48,108 nucleotides of DNA from Acidobacteriota bacterium (GCA_016192845.1 JACPTI010000130.1:1-48108), one strand, 5' to 3'. Shown: positions 24,843-34,100, numbered from the stretch's first letter. Translations and numbers: made by a program. The notes: generated from the sequence alone by a model not told the origin.

Positions 24843-26666
24843 CTAGGGCGAAGGCCGCACGTCGAGAGGCCCGAGGGGAAGCGTTGCGCCCTGACGGATC
24901 GCGGCGTCGAGCCGCCTCGCCGCGTCGGCATCGTGCCACCAGAGCGATACGATGTCGGACGCGCTGCCGTTCCGCGTGAGGTAACTCGCCGGGTACCCGA
25001 AGCGGTTCCAGTAGGCAATCCGCCGGAACGGCATGTTCCACTGCAGGATGTAGTGATACTCGGCGGCCGCGATGCCGTCCAGCTCGCGGATGGTCGCGGC
25101 GCGCTTCGCCTGGTCGAACTCCGCATCGTACGCGGCGATCAGCGCGTCGACACGCGCGTGCTTGAATCCGGTGATGTTATTGGTGTCGCGACTGTCGGCC
25201 AGGCGCGAGTGGAACATCGGCTCGGGCACCGGGAACGGATCGGCGCTCCAGGCAATGTTGACGAGATCGAACTGGCGGTCCATGACCAGACGGAACAGCG
25301 TCTCCGGCGTGACCAGCCGCAGGTTCAGCGTGATCCCGGCCTTCCGTAGATCTTCCTGGTAGATCGTCAGGTAAGGCTCCGACGTCTGCTGCGCGTACAG
25401 CACCTCGACGACGAGCGGCCGGCCGTCCTTGACGAGGCGCCCCTGCGCGTCGCGCGCGTTCCATCCGGCTTCGGTCAGCAGCGAGACGGCGAGCCGGGGA
25501 TCGTACGGCGTCTTCGGGTTGCGGCGATTCTCGTAGGGTCCGCCCGCGAAGTACGAGTTCTGCGGGAGGTATTCGCCGAAGAACAGCTTTGCAATGAGCA
25601 ATTCGCGGTTGAGCAGGTGCGCCAGCGCGCGCCGCACGCGCGGGTCGCTCCAGGGCGCGCGCCGCGTGTTGAACGCGAGCCCTTGGACGCCGACCGGCGC
25701 ATCCGTGAACACGCGCCGCCGCTGGATGAGGCCGCGCCTCACCTGGTCGACATCGAGCGCCTGCACCCACTGTCGAGAGCTGTTCACGACCAGGTAATCC
25801 AGATCGCCACGCTTGAACAGCTCGATCGCGAGGTTCGGATCCCGCACGACGGAGATCTGAATACGGTCGAAGTTGTTCAGCCCGACGTTGCGCCGGTAGG
25901 CGACTGCCCAGTAGTCGGCGCGCCGGCGGAGCGTCAGCCGCTGTCCCTTTTCGATATCCGCCTCGTCGAGCCGGTACGGGCCGGTGCCCGGCAGCATCCG
26001 GAAGTTGTAATCGGTCACATAGCGCGCCCCGTCGACGTTCGCGAGCGCAGGGGCCGGCAGGATGAACATCGCGCCGGCAAACTGGTAGAAGTCGCGCCAC
26101 GACGCCTGCCCGGTCGTGACCCGCACGACGTCCCTGCTCTCGGCGACCGGTGGCTGGAATCGGCCGTACGCCAGCTGCGCCGCCGGGTCGGCCAGCCCCT
26201 TGTCGACCAGCAGCCGCCACGTGGCGACCACATCGTCGGCGGTGACCGGACGGCCGTCGGAAAACCGGGCGTTCGGATCGAGCCGAAAGCGGAACGTACG
26301 GCGATCGGGCGAAACCTGCCAGTGGGTAGCGAGCGCCGGCATCCACGCGCCCGTGGTCGAATGCAGCCGCAACAGCGTTTCCCAGACGAGCGGGCGAATT
26401 GTGTCGTTCAGCTGTGTGTTCGACTCCGGTCCCCAGATCCGGAGCGTGGCCGGAAAATCCGGGATGTGCAGGCGAATCGAGCCCCCCTTGACCGCGCGCG
26501 GATCGCCGATGAGCGGCGAGCCGTCGTGTGTGTCCCATGCAGACTCCGTGAAGGCGACAGGCGCGCGCGCCTGGCCGGCGGCAGATGGGGAAGGCAGTGC
26601 TGCCGCACATGTGCCCCAGGCGACCGCGGCAATCAGCGCCACGTGAATGCGGTAGATGTTCGCCAT
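24843..26666 (-). CDS. Extracellular oligopeptide-binding protein (SBP family 5)
   Basis: A 607-residue product from ATG 26666, which gives the signal peptide MANIYRIHVALIAAVAWGTC. Family 5 hallmarks: WETLLRLHSTTGAWMPALAT, RFRLDPNARFSDGRPVTADD, an RRVFTDAPVGVQGLAFNTRR segment and LTEAGWNARDAQGRL. It captures peptides or similar ligands for an ABC importer. It is clearly paralogous to the binding protein at 37301-39268, sharing many long blocks, but no permease or ATPase gene adjoins it. It is divergent from the ECF sigma factor gene with 163 bases between the starts. Confidence 0.88.
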   Translation of the reverse strand: MANIYRIHVALIAAVAWGTCAAALPSPSAAGQARAPVAFTESAWDTHDGSPLIGDPRAVKGGSIRLHIPDFPATLRIWGPESNTQLNDTIRPLVWETLLRLHSTTGAWMPALATHWQVSPDRRTFRFRLDPNARFSDGRPVTADDVVATWRLLVDKGLADPAAQLAYGRFQPPVAESRDVVRVTTGQASWRDFYQFAGAMFILPAPALANVDGARYVTDYNFRMLPGTGPYRLDEADIEKGQRLTLRRRADYWAVAYRRNVGLNNFDRIQISVVRDPNLAIELFKRGDLDYLVVNSSRQWVQALDVDQVRRGLIQRRRVFTDAPVGVQGLAFNTRRAPWSDPRVRRALAHLLNRELLIAKLFFGEYLPQNSYFAGGPYENRRNPKTPYDPRLAVSLLTEAGWNARDAQGRLVKDGRPLVVEVLYAQQTSEPYLTIYQEDLRKAGITLNLRLVTPETLFRLVMDRQFDLVNIAWSADPFPVPEPMFHSRLADSRDTNNITGFKHARVDALIAAYDAEFDQAKRAATIRELDGIAAAEYHYILQWNMPFRRIAYWNRFGYPASYLTRNGSASDIVSLWWHDADAARRLDAAIRQGATLPLGPLDVRPSP

Positions 26667-26805
26667 GGCGGGCCCGAAGCTGTGTCGTCTGGCACGATCT
26701 ATCGGTGCACGGCGGGAAACGCTGCACAGAGATCTGTGTCGGATCCGCACGCTGCACACGGTGACACACAATTTGCGTGCAACCACCGCCGCCGTTGGCA
26801 GGAAG

Positions 26806-26814
26806 TGTTATATT
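26806..26814 (+). promoter_or_regulatory. Candidate extended -10 promoter of the CHAT module
   Basis: TG-T-TATATT is an extended -10 element with no clear -35 box. It stands out as an AT-rich island and lies 15 bases before the ATG of the ECF sigma gene, so the transcript would have a very short leader. An ECF-type promoter was looked for here and not found. Confidence 0.35.
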
Positions 26815-26829
26815 GCACGGCCCATCCAC

Positions 26830-27420
26830 ATGGGCAGAGCAGCGACGCTGGGGGTCCTGGTCGAGGAGCGGGCCGACTCGAACACAGCCCTCGTGGAAGC
26901 GTGCCTGCGTGGGGATCAGGACGCGTGGGCGGCGCTCGTCGACAAGTACAAACGCCTCATCTTTTCCATTCCCATCAGACAAGGATTCAGCCGCGAGGAT
27001 GCAGCGGACGTGTTTCAGACCGTCTGCGTCGATCTTGTGCGCGACCTGCCGCGCCTGCGTGAGCCCGAGGCGCTGCCGCAGTGGCTGATCCGCACGACGC
27101 TCCACACGTGCGGACGGCATCGGCTCCGGCAGCAGCGCGCCGCCGCGGCGAACGCCGCGGCATCCGAGCTCGCGACCGCGGTTGAGGACGTCCCCGACGC
27201 GCTGGTCCGCCAACTGGAGCGCGACCAGGCGCTGCGCGACGCGATTCGGACGCTGCCGCCCCGCTGCCGCCTGATGGTCGAAATGCTGTTCTTCGAGACG
27301 CCGCCCGTCCCCTACGCGGAGGTTGCGGTGCGGCTGGGTCTCGCCACGGGATCGGTTGGGTTCATCCGCGGGCGCTGCCTGGAGCGGCTCCGGGCGGCGC
27401 TGCGCCGGGCCGGGCTGTGA
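26830..27420 (+). CDS. Sigma-70 family (ECF-type) sigma factor of the CHAT module
   Basis: The 196-residue product from ATG 26830 has region 2 (ACLRGDQDAWAALVDKYKRL, SREDAADVFQTVCVDLV, LPQWLIRTTLHTCGRH) and a region 4 helix-turn-helix (LPPRCRLMVEMLFFETPPVP, then YAEVAVRLGLATGSVGFIRG). Longer in-frame starts upstream would overlap the divergent gene's start, so I prefer this ATG. Region 4 has the 'GSVGFIRGRCLERLR' variant common in ECF factors of Acidobacteriota and Planctomycetes. Its stop overlaps the GTG of the TPR-CHAT gene (GTGA), so sigma factor and protease are translationally coupled. No anti-sigma gene follows directly; the zinc-finger protein is two genes downstream. Confidence 0.88.
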   Translation: MGRAATLGVLVEERADSNTALVEACLRGDQDAWAALVDKYKRLIFSIPIRQGFSREDAADVFQTVCVDLVRDLPRLREPEALPQWLIRTTLHTCGRHRLRQQRAAAANAAASELATAVEDVPDALVRQLERDQALRDAIRTLPPRCRLMVEMLFFETPPVPYAEVAVRLGLATGSVGFIRGRCLERLRAALRRAGL

Positions 27421-30308
27421 CGCCCGTTGCGTCCGCCCGATCGTGCCCCCCCCGCCGGATGCGCGGCGTGCGGCTGGCGGGGGCGATGGCGCCGCCCAAG
27501 GGCGGATCGGCGGATCGGCTCCTGCGCTGGTGGCCGCGGCTGCTGCGGCCGGCGATTGCCGACCAGTTGATTCAGGCGGCGCGCCTCCAGCTTCGCGTCA
27601 ATACCCGCCGGTCCGCCCTGCTCGCCGAGGCCGCCACGGCGATTGCCGAGTCGCTCCAGGATCCGGAACGGCTGGGACGAAGCCTCCGGGCCAGGGCGAA
27701 CGCCTTGTCGGTGTCGGGCGACAACCGGGCGGCCGCCAGGCTGCACGACCGCGCGCTGGCGCTGCTCGACGCACATGGAAACCGCGCAGAGGTCGCGCGC
27801 ACGCTCAACGCGTCGATTCAGCCGCTGATTCTGCTCGGCAATTACGACGGCGCGCTTGCCGCGGCCGCGCGCGCGCGAGAGCTGTTCGAGGCCGAGGGCG
27901 ACGTGCTCCGGCTGGCCCGCCTCGAGATCAACGTCGGGAACATCTATCACCGTCAGGATCGACCGCACGACGCGCTGGCGTGCTACGACCGTGCGTACGC
28001 GCAGCTCGTTCCACTCGGCGACGTCGACGGCATCATTTCGGCGCTCCACAACAAGGCGGTCGCGCTCATCCTGCTCAACGACTTTCGCCAGGCGCTCGCG
28101 ACCTACGAGCGGGCGCGCGTGCTCGCCGTTGAGCACGAGCAGCCGCAGGCGGTGAACCAGGCCGACTACAACATCGCGTGGCTGTACTACTTTCGCGGGG
28201 AGTACAGCCGCGCGATCGATCAGCTGCACGCCACGGCGGAAGTCTCCCGGGAGAACGGCGACGCGTACCATGCGGCGCTCTCGCTCCTCGACCTGGCCGA
28301 GATCTACCTGGAGCTCAACCTGAGCGGCGACGCGCGCGAGGTCGCGGAGGAAGCGACGGCGCAGTTCCGCGAGCTCGGGATGGGCTACGAGACGGCCAAG
28401 ACGATTGCCTACAGGGCGATCGCTTACAGCCAGGAGGGAAGGGCGGCCCACGCCCTCGAGCTCTTTGGCGAGGCGCGGGCGCTGTTCGTCGCGGAGCAGA
28501 ACCGGAACTGGCCGTCGCTCATCGATCTGTACCAGGCCGTGGTGCTGTTCAACGAAGGCCGGCTGTTCGAGGCGCGCCGGCTCGCAGCCGCCGCCCTCGA
28601 CGTCTTCACGGACGCGGCGGCGCCGACCAGGCGCGCGCTCTGCGATCTGCTGCTGGCGCGCATCGAGCTGCGCCTGGGCGACGCCGGTGCCGCGTGCCGG
28701 CGCTGCGGGCAGGTACTGGCGTCGTTCAACCCGCTCGACGTGCCGATGGTGGCGTATTACGCGCAGTTTCTGCTCGGCCAGGCGCAGGCGGCGCTCGGCG
28801 ACCGCGACGGCGCGCGGGCATCGTTCGAGGATGCGCGGCGCGCGCTCGAGATGCTGCGGGGACGGCTCCAGGGCGAAGAGCTGAAGATTGCGTTCGTCGG
28901 CAACAAGCTCGAGCTCTACGAGCACCTCGTCGCGCTAGTGCTCGAGAATGGGGCGCCGCCTGGCGATGCCGTCGAGGCGTTCCAGTGCATCGAGGAGGCC
29001 AAGTCCCGCACGCTGCTGGATCTCATCTTCGACGCGGCGCCGGGCGGGGCGCACCGGCAGACCAGCGAAAGCGAGCTGGCGCGGACGATCCGCGGGCTGC
29101 GCGAGGAGCTGAACTCGTACTACCACCTCGTCGAGCGAGAGCGGCTGCAGTCGGGCGAGGAGTCGCCCACGCGGATCGCGCGCCTCCAGCGGCAGATCGG
29201 CGCGCGCGAACAGGAACTGGCGTTGGTGCTGCGGGAGGCCACCTCTTCCGACGCGCGCCAGTCGGCGCTCGGGGCCGCACGCGTGCGGTCGATCGACGAG
29301 ATTCGGGCCGCCCTGCCGGCCGGGGCGGTCCTCGTCGAGTTCTTCCAGACGCACGACCGCATCGTGGTGTGCGTGGTGGCCCATGACTCGTTCGAGGCAG
29401 CGCCGATCGCCCTGATGTCCGAGGTGAGCGCGCACGTACGGCTGCTGCAGTTCCAGCTCTCGAAGTTCCGTCTGGGCGCCGCGTACGTCGATGCGTTCCG
29501 TGAATCGCTCCTCGAGGCAACGCGGGCACACCTGCAGGCGCTGTTCACCGAGCTGCTGGCGCCCGTCTGGCCGAAGCTGCGGGGTCGGCATGTCGTCATC
29601 GTCCCGCACGGCCTGCTGCACTACGTCCCGTTCCACGCACTCGCCCACGGCACGGAATACGTGGCCGACTGCTGCAGCGTCTCGTACGCGCCGAGCGCCA
29701 GCATCTTCGCCCTGTGCGAGACGAAGCCGCCGATCACCGCGGGACCCGCCCTTGTCCTGGGGGTACCGGACGAGCGGACGGCGTTCATCGAGGTGGAAGC
29801 CCGCGAGGTGGCGGCGGCGCTGCCCGATGCCCGCCTGTTCCTCGGCCCCGACGCGACCGCCGATGTGCTTCGCACGCAGGGCCCGAGCAGCCGAATCGTC
29901 CACATTGCTTCGCATGGCTACTTTCGTCCGGAGAGCCCGATGTTCTCCGGCATTCGGCTGAGCGACGGCTACCTCACCGTTCATGACATGTACGACCTGG
30001 ATTTGCCGGCCGATCTGGTCACGTTAAGCGGGTGCGCCACCGGCGCGAACGTGGCGGTGGCCGGAGACGAGCTGCTGGGCATGAGCCGCGGGCTGTTTCT
30101 GGCGGGAGCCCGCCGCCTCCTCCTGAGCCTGTGGGACGTCTACGACGAGAGCACGGCGGCCTTTATGGGCCAGACGTACCGGCTTATTTCAGCAGGGACG
30201 CCGCCCGTCCGCGCCCTGGCGGAGACGATGCGCGAGGTCCGCAGGGAGTATCCGCATCCGTATTACTGGGCGTCCTTCGCCCTGTCCGGCAGATGCTCGC
30301 CAATCTGA
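27417..30308 (+). CDS. TPR-CHAT caspase-like protease
   Basis: A 963-residue cytoplasmic protein. About residues 50-480 form a long TPR superhelix (for example RLEINVGNIYHRQDRPHDAL, HNKAVALILLNDFRQALATY, YNIAWLYYFRGEYSRAIDQL). A helical coiled segment follows, and the C-terminal about 300 residues are a CHAT domain. The catalytic dyad is visible: His in IVHIASHGYF (about residue 830) and Cys in TLSGCATG (about residue 869), with GMSRGLFLAGARRLLLSLWD after it. CHAT proteins are caspase/separase-like proteases usually activated by their attached sensor. Translational coupling to the sigma factor suggests it controls sigma activity by cleaving a partner. Both dyad residues are intact, so an active enzyme is expected. 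Confidence 0.92.
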   Translation: MTPVASARSCPPRRMRGVRLAGAMAPPKGGSADRLLRWWPRLLRPAIADQLIQAARLQLRVNTRRSALLAEAATAIAESLQDPERLGRSLRARANALSVSGDNRAAARLHDRALALLDAHGNRAEVARTLNASIQPLILLGNYDGALAAAARARELFEAEGDVLRLARLEINVGNIYHRQDRPHDALACYDRAYAQLVPLGDVDGIISALHNKAVALILLNDFRQALATYERARVLAVEHEQPQAVNQADYNIAWLYYFRGEYSRAIDQLHATAEVSRENGDAYHAALSLLDLAEIYLELNLSGDAREVAEEATAQFRELGMGYETAKTIAYRAIAYSQEGRAAHALELFGEARALFVAEQNRNWPSLIDLYQAVVLFNEGRLFEARRLAAAALDVFTDAAAPTRRALCDLLLARIELRLGDAGAACRRCGQVLASFNPLDVPMVAYYAQFLLGQAQAALGDRDGARASFEDARRALEMLRGRLQGEELKIAFVGNKLELYEHLVALVLENGAPPGDAVEAFQCIEEAKSRTLLDLIFDAAPGGAHRQTSESELARTIRGLREELNSYYHLVERERLQSGEESPTRIARLQRQIGAREQELALVLREATSSDARQSALGAARVRSIDEIRAALPAGAVLVEFFQTHDRIVVCVVAHDSFEAAPIALMSEVSAHVRLLQFQLSKFRLGAAYVDAFRESLLEATRAHLQALFTELLAPVWPKLRGRHVVIVPHGLLHYVPFHALAHGTEYVADCCSVSYAPSASIFALCETKPPITAGPALVLGVPDERTAFIEVEAREVAAALPDARLFLGPDATADVLRTQGPSSRIVHIASHGYFRPESPMFSGIRLSDGYLTVHDMYDLDLPADLVTLSGCATGANVAVAGDELLGMSRGLFLAGARRLLLSLWDVYDESTAAFMGQTYRLISAGTPPVRALAETMREVRREYPHPYYWASFALSGRCSPI

Positions 30309-30416
30309 GGTTTCTTGGGGCCGCCTCTATATTTTTTTCGCCGATCCGTGCCCTTTTATGGATACCAGGGGCCGTAGCCCAGGGACCTGACGACACCGCC
30401 GACGCGGGGAGGCTGG

Positions 30417-31085
30417 ATGCAGCACGCGAGCTCGGCTCAATTGGTTGATGCCGTCCGGGGCGCACTGGCGCCGCAGGAACGGGCGGCTCTCGACCGCCAT
30501 CTACAGGAATGCGCCGACTGCGCCGACGCCCTGCGTTTTTGGCAGCGCTTTGCCGATGGCATTACGGCGGATGCCGGCTTCGAGCCGCCGGCCGCGGCGG
30601 TCCGCGCCGTCAAGGCCTATTTTGCCGGCAGCCGGGCCAGCCAGCCGAGGCCGGTCGATCGCGCCACGAGCGGCGTCCGTGCGCTCGTGGCGACGCTGAC
30701 GTTCGATACGCTCCAGCAGCCGCTCCCGGTCGCGGTCCGCGCCTGCGCCACGGGCACGCGGCAGCTCCTGTACGACGCGTCGCCGCTAATGGTCGATCTC
30801 CGGCTCGAGATCAGTGGCCGGTCGCAGCGCATCCTGCTGGCCGGGCAGATTGCCAACGCGGACGATCCGGGAAGCGGCGGCCAGGACGCCCGCGTGTCCG
30901 TCGTCGGCAGGGCGGAGGAGCTTTTCGCGGTGCGGGCGAACCAGTACGGCGAGTTCCATTGTGAGTTCAACCGCCGCCCGGATCTGGTGCTGTCGATTGC
31001 GTTGAAAGACGGCAGGCAGATCGTGCTGCCGCTCGATCGTCTGCCGATATCGCCGTCCGAGGATGACTTCAGGCAGGACAGCTGA
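30417..31085 (+). CDS. Zinc-finger (zf-HC2-like) anti-sigma-type protein
   Basis: The 222-residue product begins with a putative zinc-finger domain, ALDRHLQECADCADALRFW (H-x3-C-x2-C), as in ECF anti-sigma factors. There is no membrane helix or signal peptide. The rest is a beta-rich domain (VDLRLEISGRSQRILLAGQI, YGEFHCEFNRRPDLVLSIAL) like carboxypeptidase-regulatory or Ig-like folds. A strong GGGGAGG precedes the ATG. It follows the CHAT gene after a 108-base gap containing an AT-rich run (ctatattttttt) and precedes the subtilase by four bases. I infer it is the sigma-binding partner and possible CHAT substrate. Confidence 0.8.
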   Translation: MQHASSAQLVDAVRGALAPQERAALDRHLQECADCADALRFWQRFADGITADAGFEPPAAAVRAVKAYFAGSRASQPRPVDRATSGVRALVATLTFDTLQQPLPVAVRACATGTRQLLYDASPLMVDLRLEISGRSQRILLAGQIANADDPGSGGQDARVSVVGRAEELFAVRANQYGEFHCEFNRRPDLVLSIALKDGRQIVLPLDRLPISPSEDDFRQDS

Positions 31086-31089
31086 CGCT

Positions 31090-32409
31090 ATGACGCGGTG
31101 GAGCCCAGTTCTTCCGGCGTCGATTCTGGCCGTCTTCCTGTGTGCGGCGGTTTTCCCCACTTCTGCCGCCGCGGACCAGCGGTTCATCGTCCGTACCGAT
31201 CCCGCGCTGGATGGGCCACAGACCATCAAGGCGGTGTGCGGCGCGATCGGCTGCCAGGTTCGGTATGCGATCGACGGCCGCCTCGGTAAGGTGTTCGTGG
31301 TCACGACGCCGGATGGAGTGGATCCGGTCGCGTTTGTGGGACTCATCGCGTCGATGGGCGGCATCCGGAATGCCGAGATCGACGGCGTCGCCCGCACGCA
31401 GACCGCCGAGGCCGGCGCCGTGCCGCCGGCGCTGCTGGACACGGAGCCGATACCGTATTTTGGCGTGACGGTGCGGCGCGGCTACGTCGAACAACCGGCG
31501 AATACCATCATCGGCATCTCAAGCGCGTACAGCCGCTACAAGCTGACGGGTCAGGACATCACGGTCGCGGTGATCGACACCGGGGTCGACCCCGAACACC
31601 CCGTGCTGGCTGGTGTCCTGACTCCGGGGTACGACTTCACGCGGGATACAGAGGGCGGCTCCGAGCTGAGCGACCTGAATCAGTCAACGATCGCGGTACT
31701 CGATCAATCCACGATCGCCGTGCTCGATCAGTCGACGATCGCCGTGCTCGACCAATCCACGATCGCCGTGCTTGACAGCCCTGAGTACGCGGCCTTCGGG
31801 CACGGGACGATGGCGGCGGGCATCGTGCATCTGGTGGCGCCGCAGGCGAAGATCATGCCCCTGAAGGCCTTCAAGGCCGACGGTACCGGCTACACCTCGG
31901 ACATCCTGCGCGCCATCTATCATGCGGTCGATACGGGCGCGAAGGTCATCAACATGAGCTTCGAGTTTGGAACGAGATCCGAGGAGTTCCAGGAGGCCAT
32001 CGCCTATGCGTACGCGAAGCGGGTCATTTCCGTGGCCTCCACCGGCAACGATGGCCAGCGTGTCGTCGTGTACCCCGCCGGCTACAAGCACGTCGTCGGT
32101 GTGGCGTCGACGACGAACTTCGACACGATTTCGGCGTTTTCGAACTTCGGCCCCGAGGTCGCCTACATTGGTGCGCCCGGCGAGGGGATCGTGACGACGT
32201 ATCCGTTCGGCGGGTACGCCGCAGTGTGGGGGACTTCGTTCAGCGCGCCGTTTGGGGCCGGCACCGCGGCGCTTCTTGCCGACCAGGAGAACCGGATCAC
32301 TGCCCGCAGGACGGTGAAGGCCCTTGGCGATGCCGTCTGGATCTCGCACGACATCAAGGAAGGGCGTCTCGACATCAACGCCGCCATTGGCGCACTGAAT
32401 AATGATTGA
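31090..32409 (+). CDS. Secreted S8 family subtilase with DQSTIAVL repeats
   Basis: A 439-residue product with a signal peptide (LPASILAVFLCAAVFPTSAAA), an I9-like N-terminal segment (about 28-110) and a subtilisin domain. The catalytic triad is complete: Asp in VAVIDTGVD (about 160), His in GHGTMAAG (about 236) and Ser in GTSFSAP (about 380). Between the Asp and His motifs lie four tandem copies of an eight-residue unit, QSTIAVLD. The repeat is not part of the normal fold. ATG 31090 is four bases after the previous stop. It shares its 3' end with the HD-GYP gene (8-base overlap), so it belongs to the same transcript as the CHAT module. Confidence 0.9.
   Translation: MTRWSPVLPASILAVFLCAAVFPTSAAADQRFIVRTDPALDGPQTIKAVCGAIGCQVRYAIDGRLGKVFVVTTPDGVDPVAFVGLIASMGGIRNAEIDGVARTQTAEAGAVPPALLDTEPIPYFGVTVRRGYVEQPANTIIGISSAYSRYKLTGQDITVAVIDTGVDPEHPVLAGVLTPGYDFTRDTEGGSELSDLNQSTIAVLDQSTIAVLDQSTIAVLDQSTIAVLDSPEYAAFGHGTMAAGIVHLVAPQAKIMPLKAFKADGTGYTSDILRAIYHAVDTGAKVINMSFEFGTRSEEFQEAIAYAYAKRVISVASTGNDGQRVVVYPAGYKHVVGVASTTNFDTISAFSNFGPEVAYIGAPGEGIVTTYPFGGYAAVWGTSFSAPFGAGTAALLADQENRITARRTVKALGDAVWISHDIKEGRLDINAAIGALNND
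31681..31776 (+). repeat. Four tandem 24-bp units encoding QSTIAVLD
   Basis: Four head-to-tail 24-bp units with synonymous differences (for example tcaacgatcgcggta against tccacgatcgccgtg), so protein sequence is kept while DNA drifts. Conserved protein with diverging codons indicates selection on the repeat rather than a fresh duplication. Confidence 0.92.
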
Positions 32410-33037
32410 TCTGCAGCTCAAGGAAGCGCACGCGCAGCTGGTGCAGGTGCGCACCGCCGTCATCTGCGCGTTCAGCCAGCTTCTGGACCTGAAGGATCTG
32501 AATACCGGCATTCATTCGACACGTCTGGCGGAATGGGGCATCCGCATCGGGCGTGAGCTGGGCCTCGGCGACGAGAGCCTGCGCGACCTTGAAATCGCAG
32601 CGATCCTTCACGATGTGGGGAAGATCGGGGTGCCGGACGATATTTTGAACAAGCCGGGACCGCTGACGGCAGAGGAGCGCGCGGCGATGCAGAAGCACTC
32701 CGAATATGGATGGCGCGTGCTTCGCGGGATTCCGGGCTGCGCGCGAGCGAGCCTCTTCGTACTGCATCATCACGAAGCGTATGACGGCAGCGGATACCCT
32801 GGAGGCCTCCGCGGGGATGAAACCCCGATCGAAGCCCGCCTTGTCGCCATCATTGACGCGTTCGACGCGATGATCTCCTCGCGGCCGTACCGGTGCGGTC
32901 TTGGCGTGCCGGAAGCGATCGAGCGCCTCGAGCGCGGCGCCGGCAGCCAGTTCGATCCTGTGCTCACGCCCGCTTTCGTGCGGATCGCGCTGACGGAAGC
33001 GCCCGGCGTGTTCGAGGCAACCGGGCCGAGCCGCTGA
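32402..33037 (+). CDS. HD-GYP domain phosphohydrolase (stand-alone)
   Basis: The 211-residue product is almost only an HD-GYP domain: HSTRLAEWGIRIGREL, metal motif ILHDVGKIGVPDDIL (about 70-83), HHHEAYDGSGYPGGLRGDE (GYP) and IIDAFDAMISSRPYR. The family usually hydrolyses cyclic di-GMP; metal-binding residues are intact. It lacks the receiver or sensor domain normally fused at the N-terminus, having only a short coiled helix. Start overlaps the subtilase stop by eight bases, so it is cotranslated with the CHAT/subtilase module, linking that module to second-messenger turnover. Confidence 0.88.
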   Translation: MIDLQLKEAHAQLVQVRTAVICAFSQLLDLKDLNTGIHSTRLAEWGIRIGRELGLGDESLRDLEIAAILHDVGKIGVPDDILNKPGPLTAEERAAMQKHSEYGWRVLRGIPGCARASLFVLHHHEAYDGSGYPGGLRGDETPIEARLVAIIDAFDAMISSRPYRCGLGVPEAIERLERGAGSQFDPVLTPAFVRIALTEAPGVFEATGPSR

Positions 33038-33051
33038 ACCGCCGGCCGGTA

Positions 33052-33085
33052 ATCAAGTCACAAGTCACAGAAGTCGCAGGCCTTG
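33052..33085. repeat. Short AAGTCAC repeat element between convergent genes
   Basis: Tandem CAAGTCA units (aagtcacaagtcacagaagtc) followed by a brief inverted part (ccttgtgtctt). It has the same unit as 23631-23721 but is shorter and more decayed, and lies between the HD-GYP stop and the stop of the peptide ATPase gene. Confidence 0.6.
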
Positions 33086-33092
33086 TGTCTTC

Positions 33093-34100
33093 CTAGTCCG
33101 CGTACGGGCAGGCGACCTGTCGTCCGTTGCGCGGCTCGAGCGGCGGCGTGTGCTCGGCGCACGCCGGCCGCGCGATCGGGCAGCGCGTGCGGAACGCGCA
33201 GCCGGACGGCTTGTTGAGCGGCGACGGTAAGTCGTCCGGGAGCCGCGCCGCCCGTCCGCGGCGCGCGTCGGGGTCGGGCCGCGGCAGCGCCGACAGCAGC
33301 ATGCGCGAGTAGGGGTGCACGGGCCGGCTGTAGATCTCGTCGGCCGGCCCCGCCTCCACGATGTTTCCCAGATACATCACGAAGATGCGGTTCGCGATGT
33401 GCCGGACGACCGACAGGTCGTGCGAGATGAAGATGTAAGAGAGCCCGAACTCCTCCTGCAGGTCCTGCATCAGATTGATCACCTGCGCCTGGATCGAGAC
33501 GTCCAGCGCACTGACCGGCTCGTCGGCAATCACGATCTTCGGGTTGGTCGCCAGCGCCCGCGCGATGCCGATCCGCTGCCGCTGCCCGCCGGAGAACTCG
33601 TGCGGGTAGCGCGTCGCATGTTCGGGCGAGAGCCGGACCTTCTCGAGCAGCCAGCGCACACGCGCCCGTCGCTCCTCCTTTGACTGGGTCGTGTGGATCC
33701 TCAGCGGCTCCTCGACAATCGCGCCGACCGTCATGCGCGGGTTGAGCGAGGAGTACGGGTCCTGGAAGACCATCTGCAGGTCGGATCGATAGCGGCGCAT
33801 CCCGTGGCGGCCGAGTGCCGCGAGATCGACCATGCCGTCGGGACGGTGATACAGGACGCGGCCCTCGACCTCGACCTGATAGTTCATCGCGCGCAGGATG
33901 TTGACAATCGCGCGTCCGACCGTCGTCTTGCCGCAGCCCGACTCGCCGACCAGCCCGATCGTCTCGCCGCGGTTGAGCGTCAGCGAGACGCCGTCGACCG
34001 CGCGCACTTCGGCCTTCTTCCGCGGGATGACGCCGCCGAAGACCGGAAAGCGGACCCGCAGATCCTGCACGTCAAGAATGGCGTCGCCCGAAATAGCCAT
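33093..34100 (-). CDS. Peptide ABC transporter ATP-binding protein, OppF type
   Basis: A product of about 335 residues: Walker [25 protein letters not shown], the signature motif [15 protein letters not shown], Walker [14 protein letters not shown], and the Opp/Dpp C-terminal extension with the CxxxxxC-type cluster ([14 protein letters not shown]) that can bind an Fe-S cluster. It powers peptide uptake together with the OppD-type subunit. I chose ATG 34100; ATG 34109 is possible. It overlaps the oppD-type gene by about 29 bases, and is the last gene of the transporter operon. Confidence 0.9.
   Translation of the reverse strand: MAISGDAILDVQDLRVRFPVFGGVIPRKKAEVRAVDGVSLTLNRGETIGLVGESGCGKTTVGRAIVNILRAMNYQVEVEGRVLYHRPDGMVDLAALGRHGMRRYRSDLQMVFQDPYSSLNPRMTVGAIVEEPLRIHTTQSKEERRARVRWLLEKVRLSPEHATRYPHEFSGGQRQRIGIARALATNPKIVIADEPVSALDVSIQAQVINLMQDLQEEFGLSYIFISHDLSVVRHIANRIFVMYLGNIVEAGPADEIYSRPVHPYSRMLLSALPRPDPDARRGRAARLPDDLPSPLNKPSGCAFRTRCPIARPACAEHTPPLEPRNGRQVACPYAD

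Noticed and set aside
26830..33037. Type III-E CRISPR (Craspase) locus
   Set aside because: Only the TPR-CHAT and sigma analogues are present; there is no Cas7-11 effector, Cas1 or repeat array in the window.
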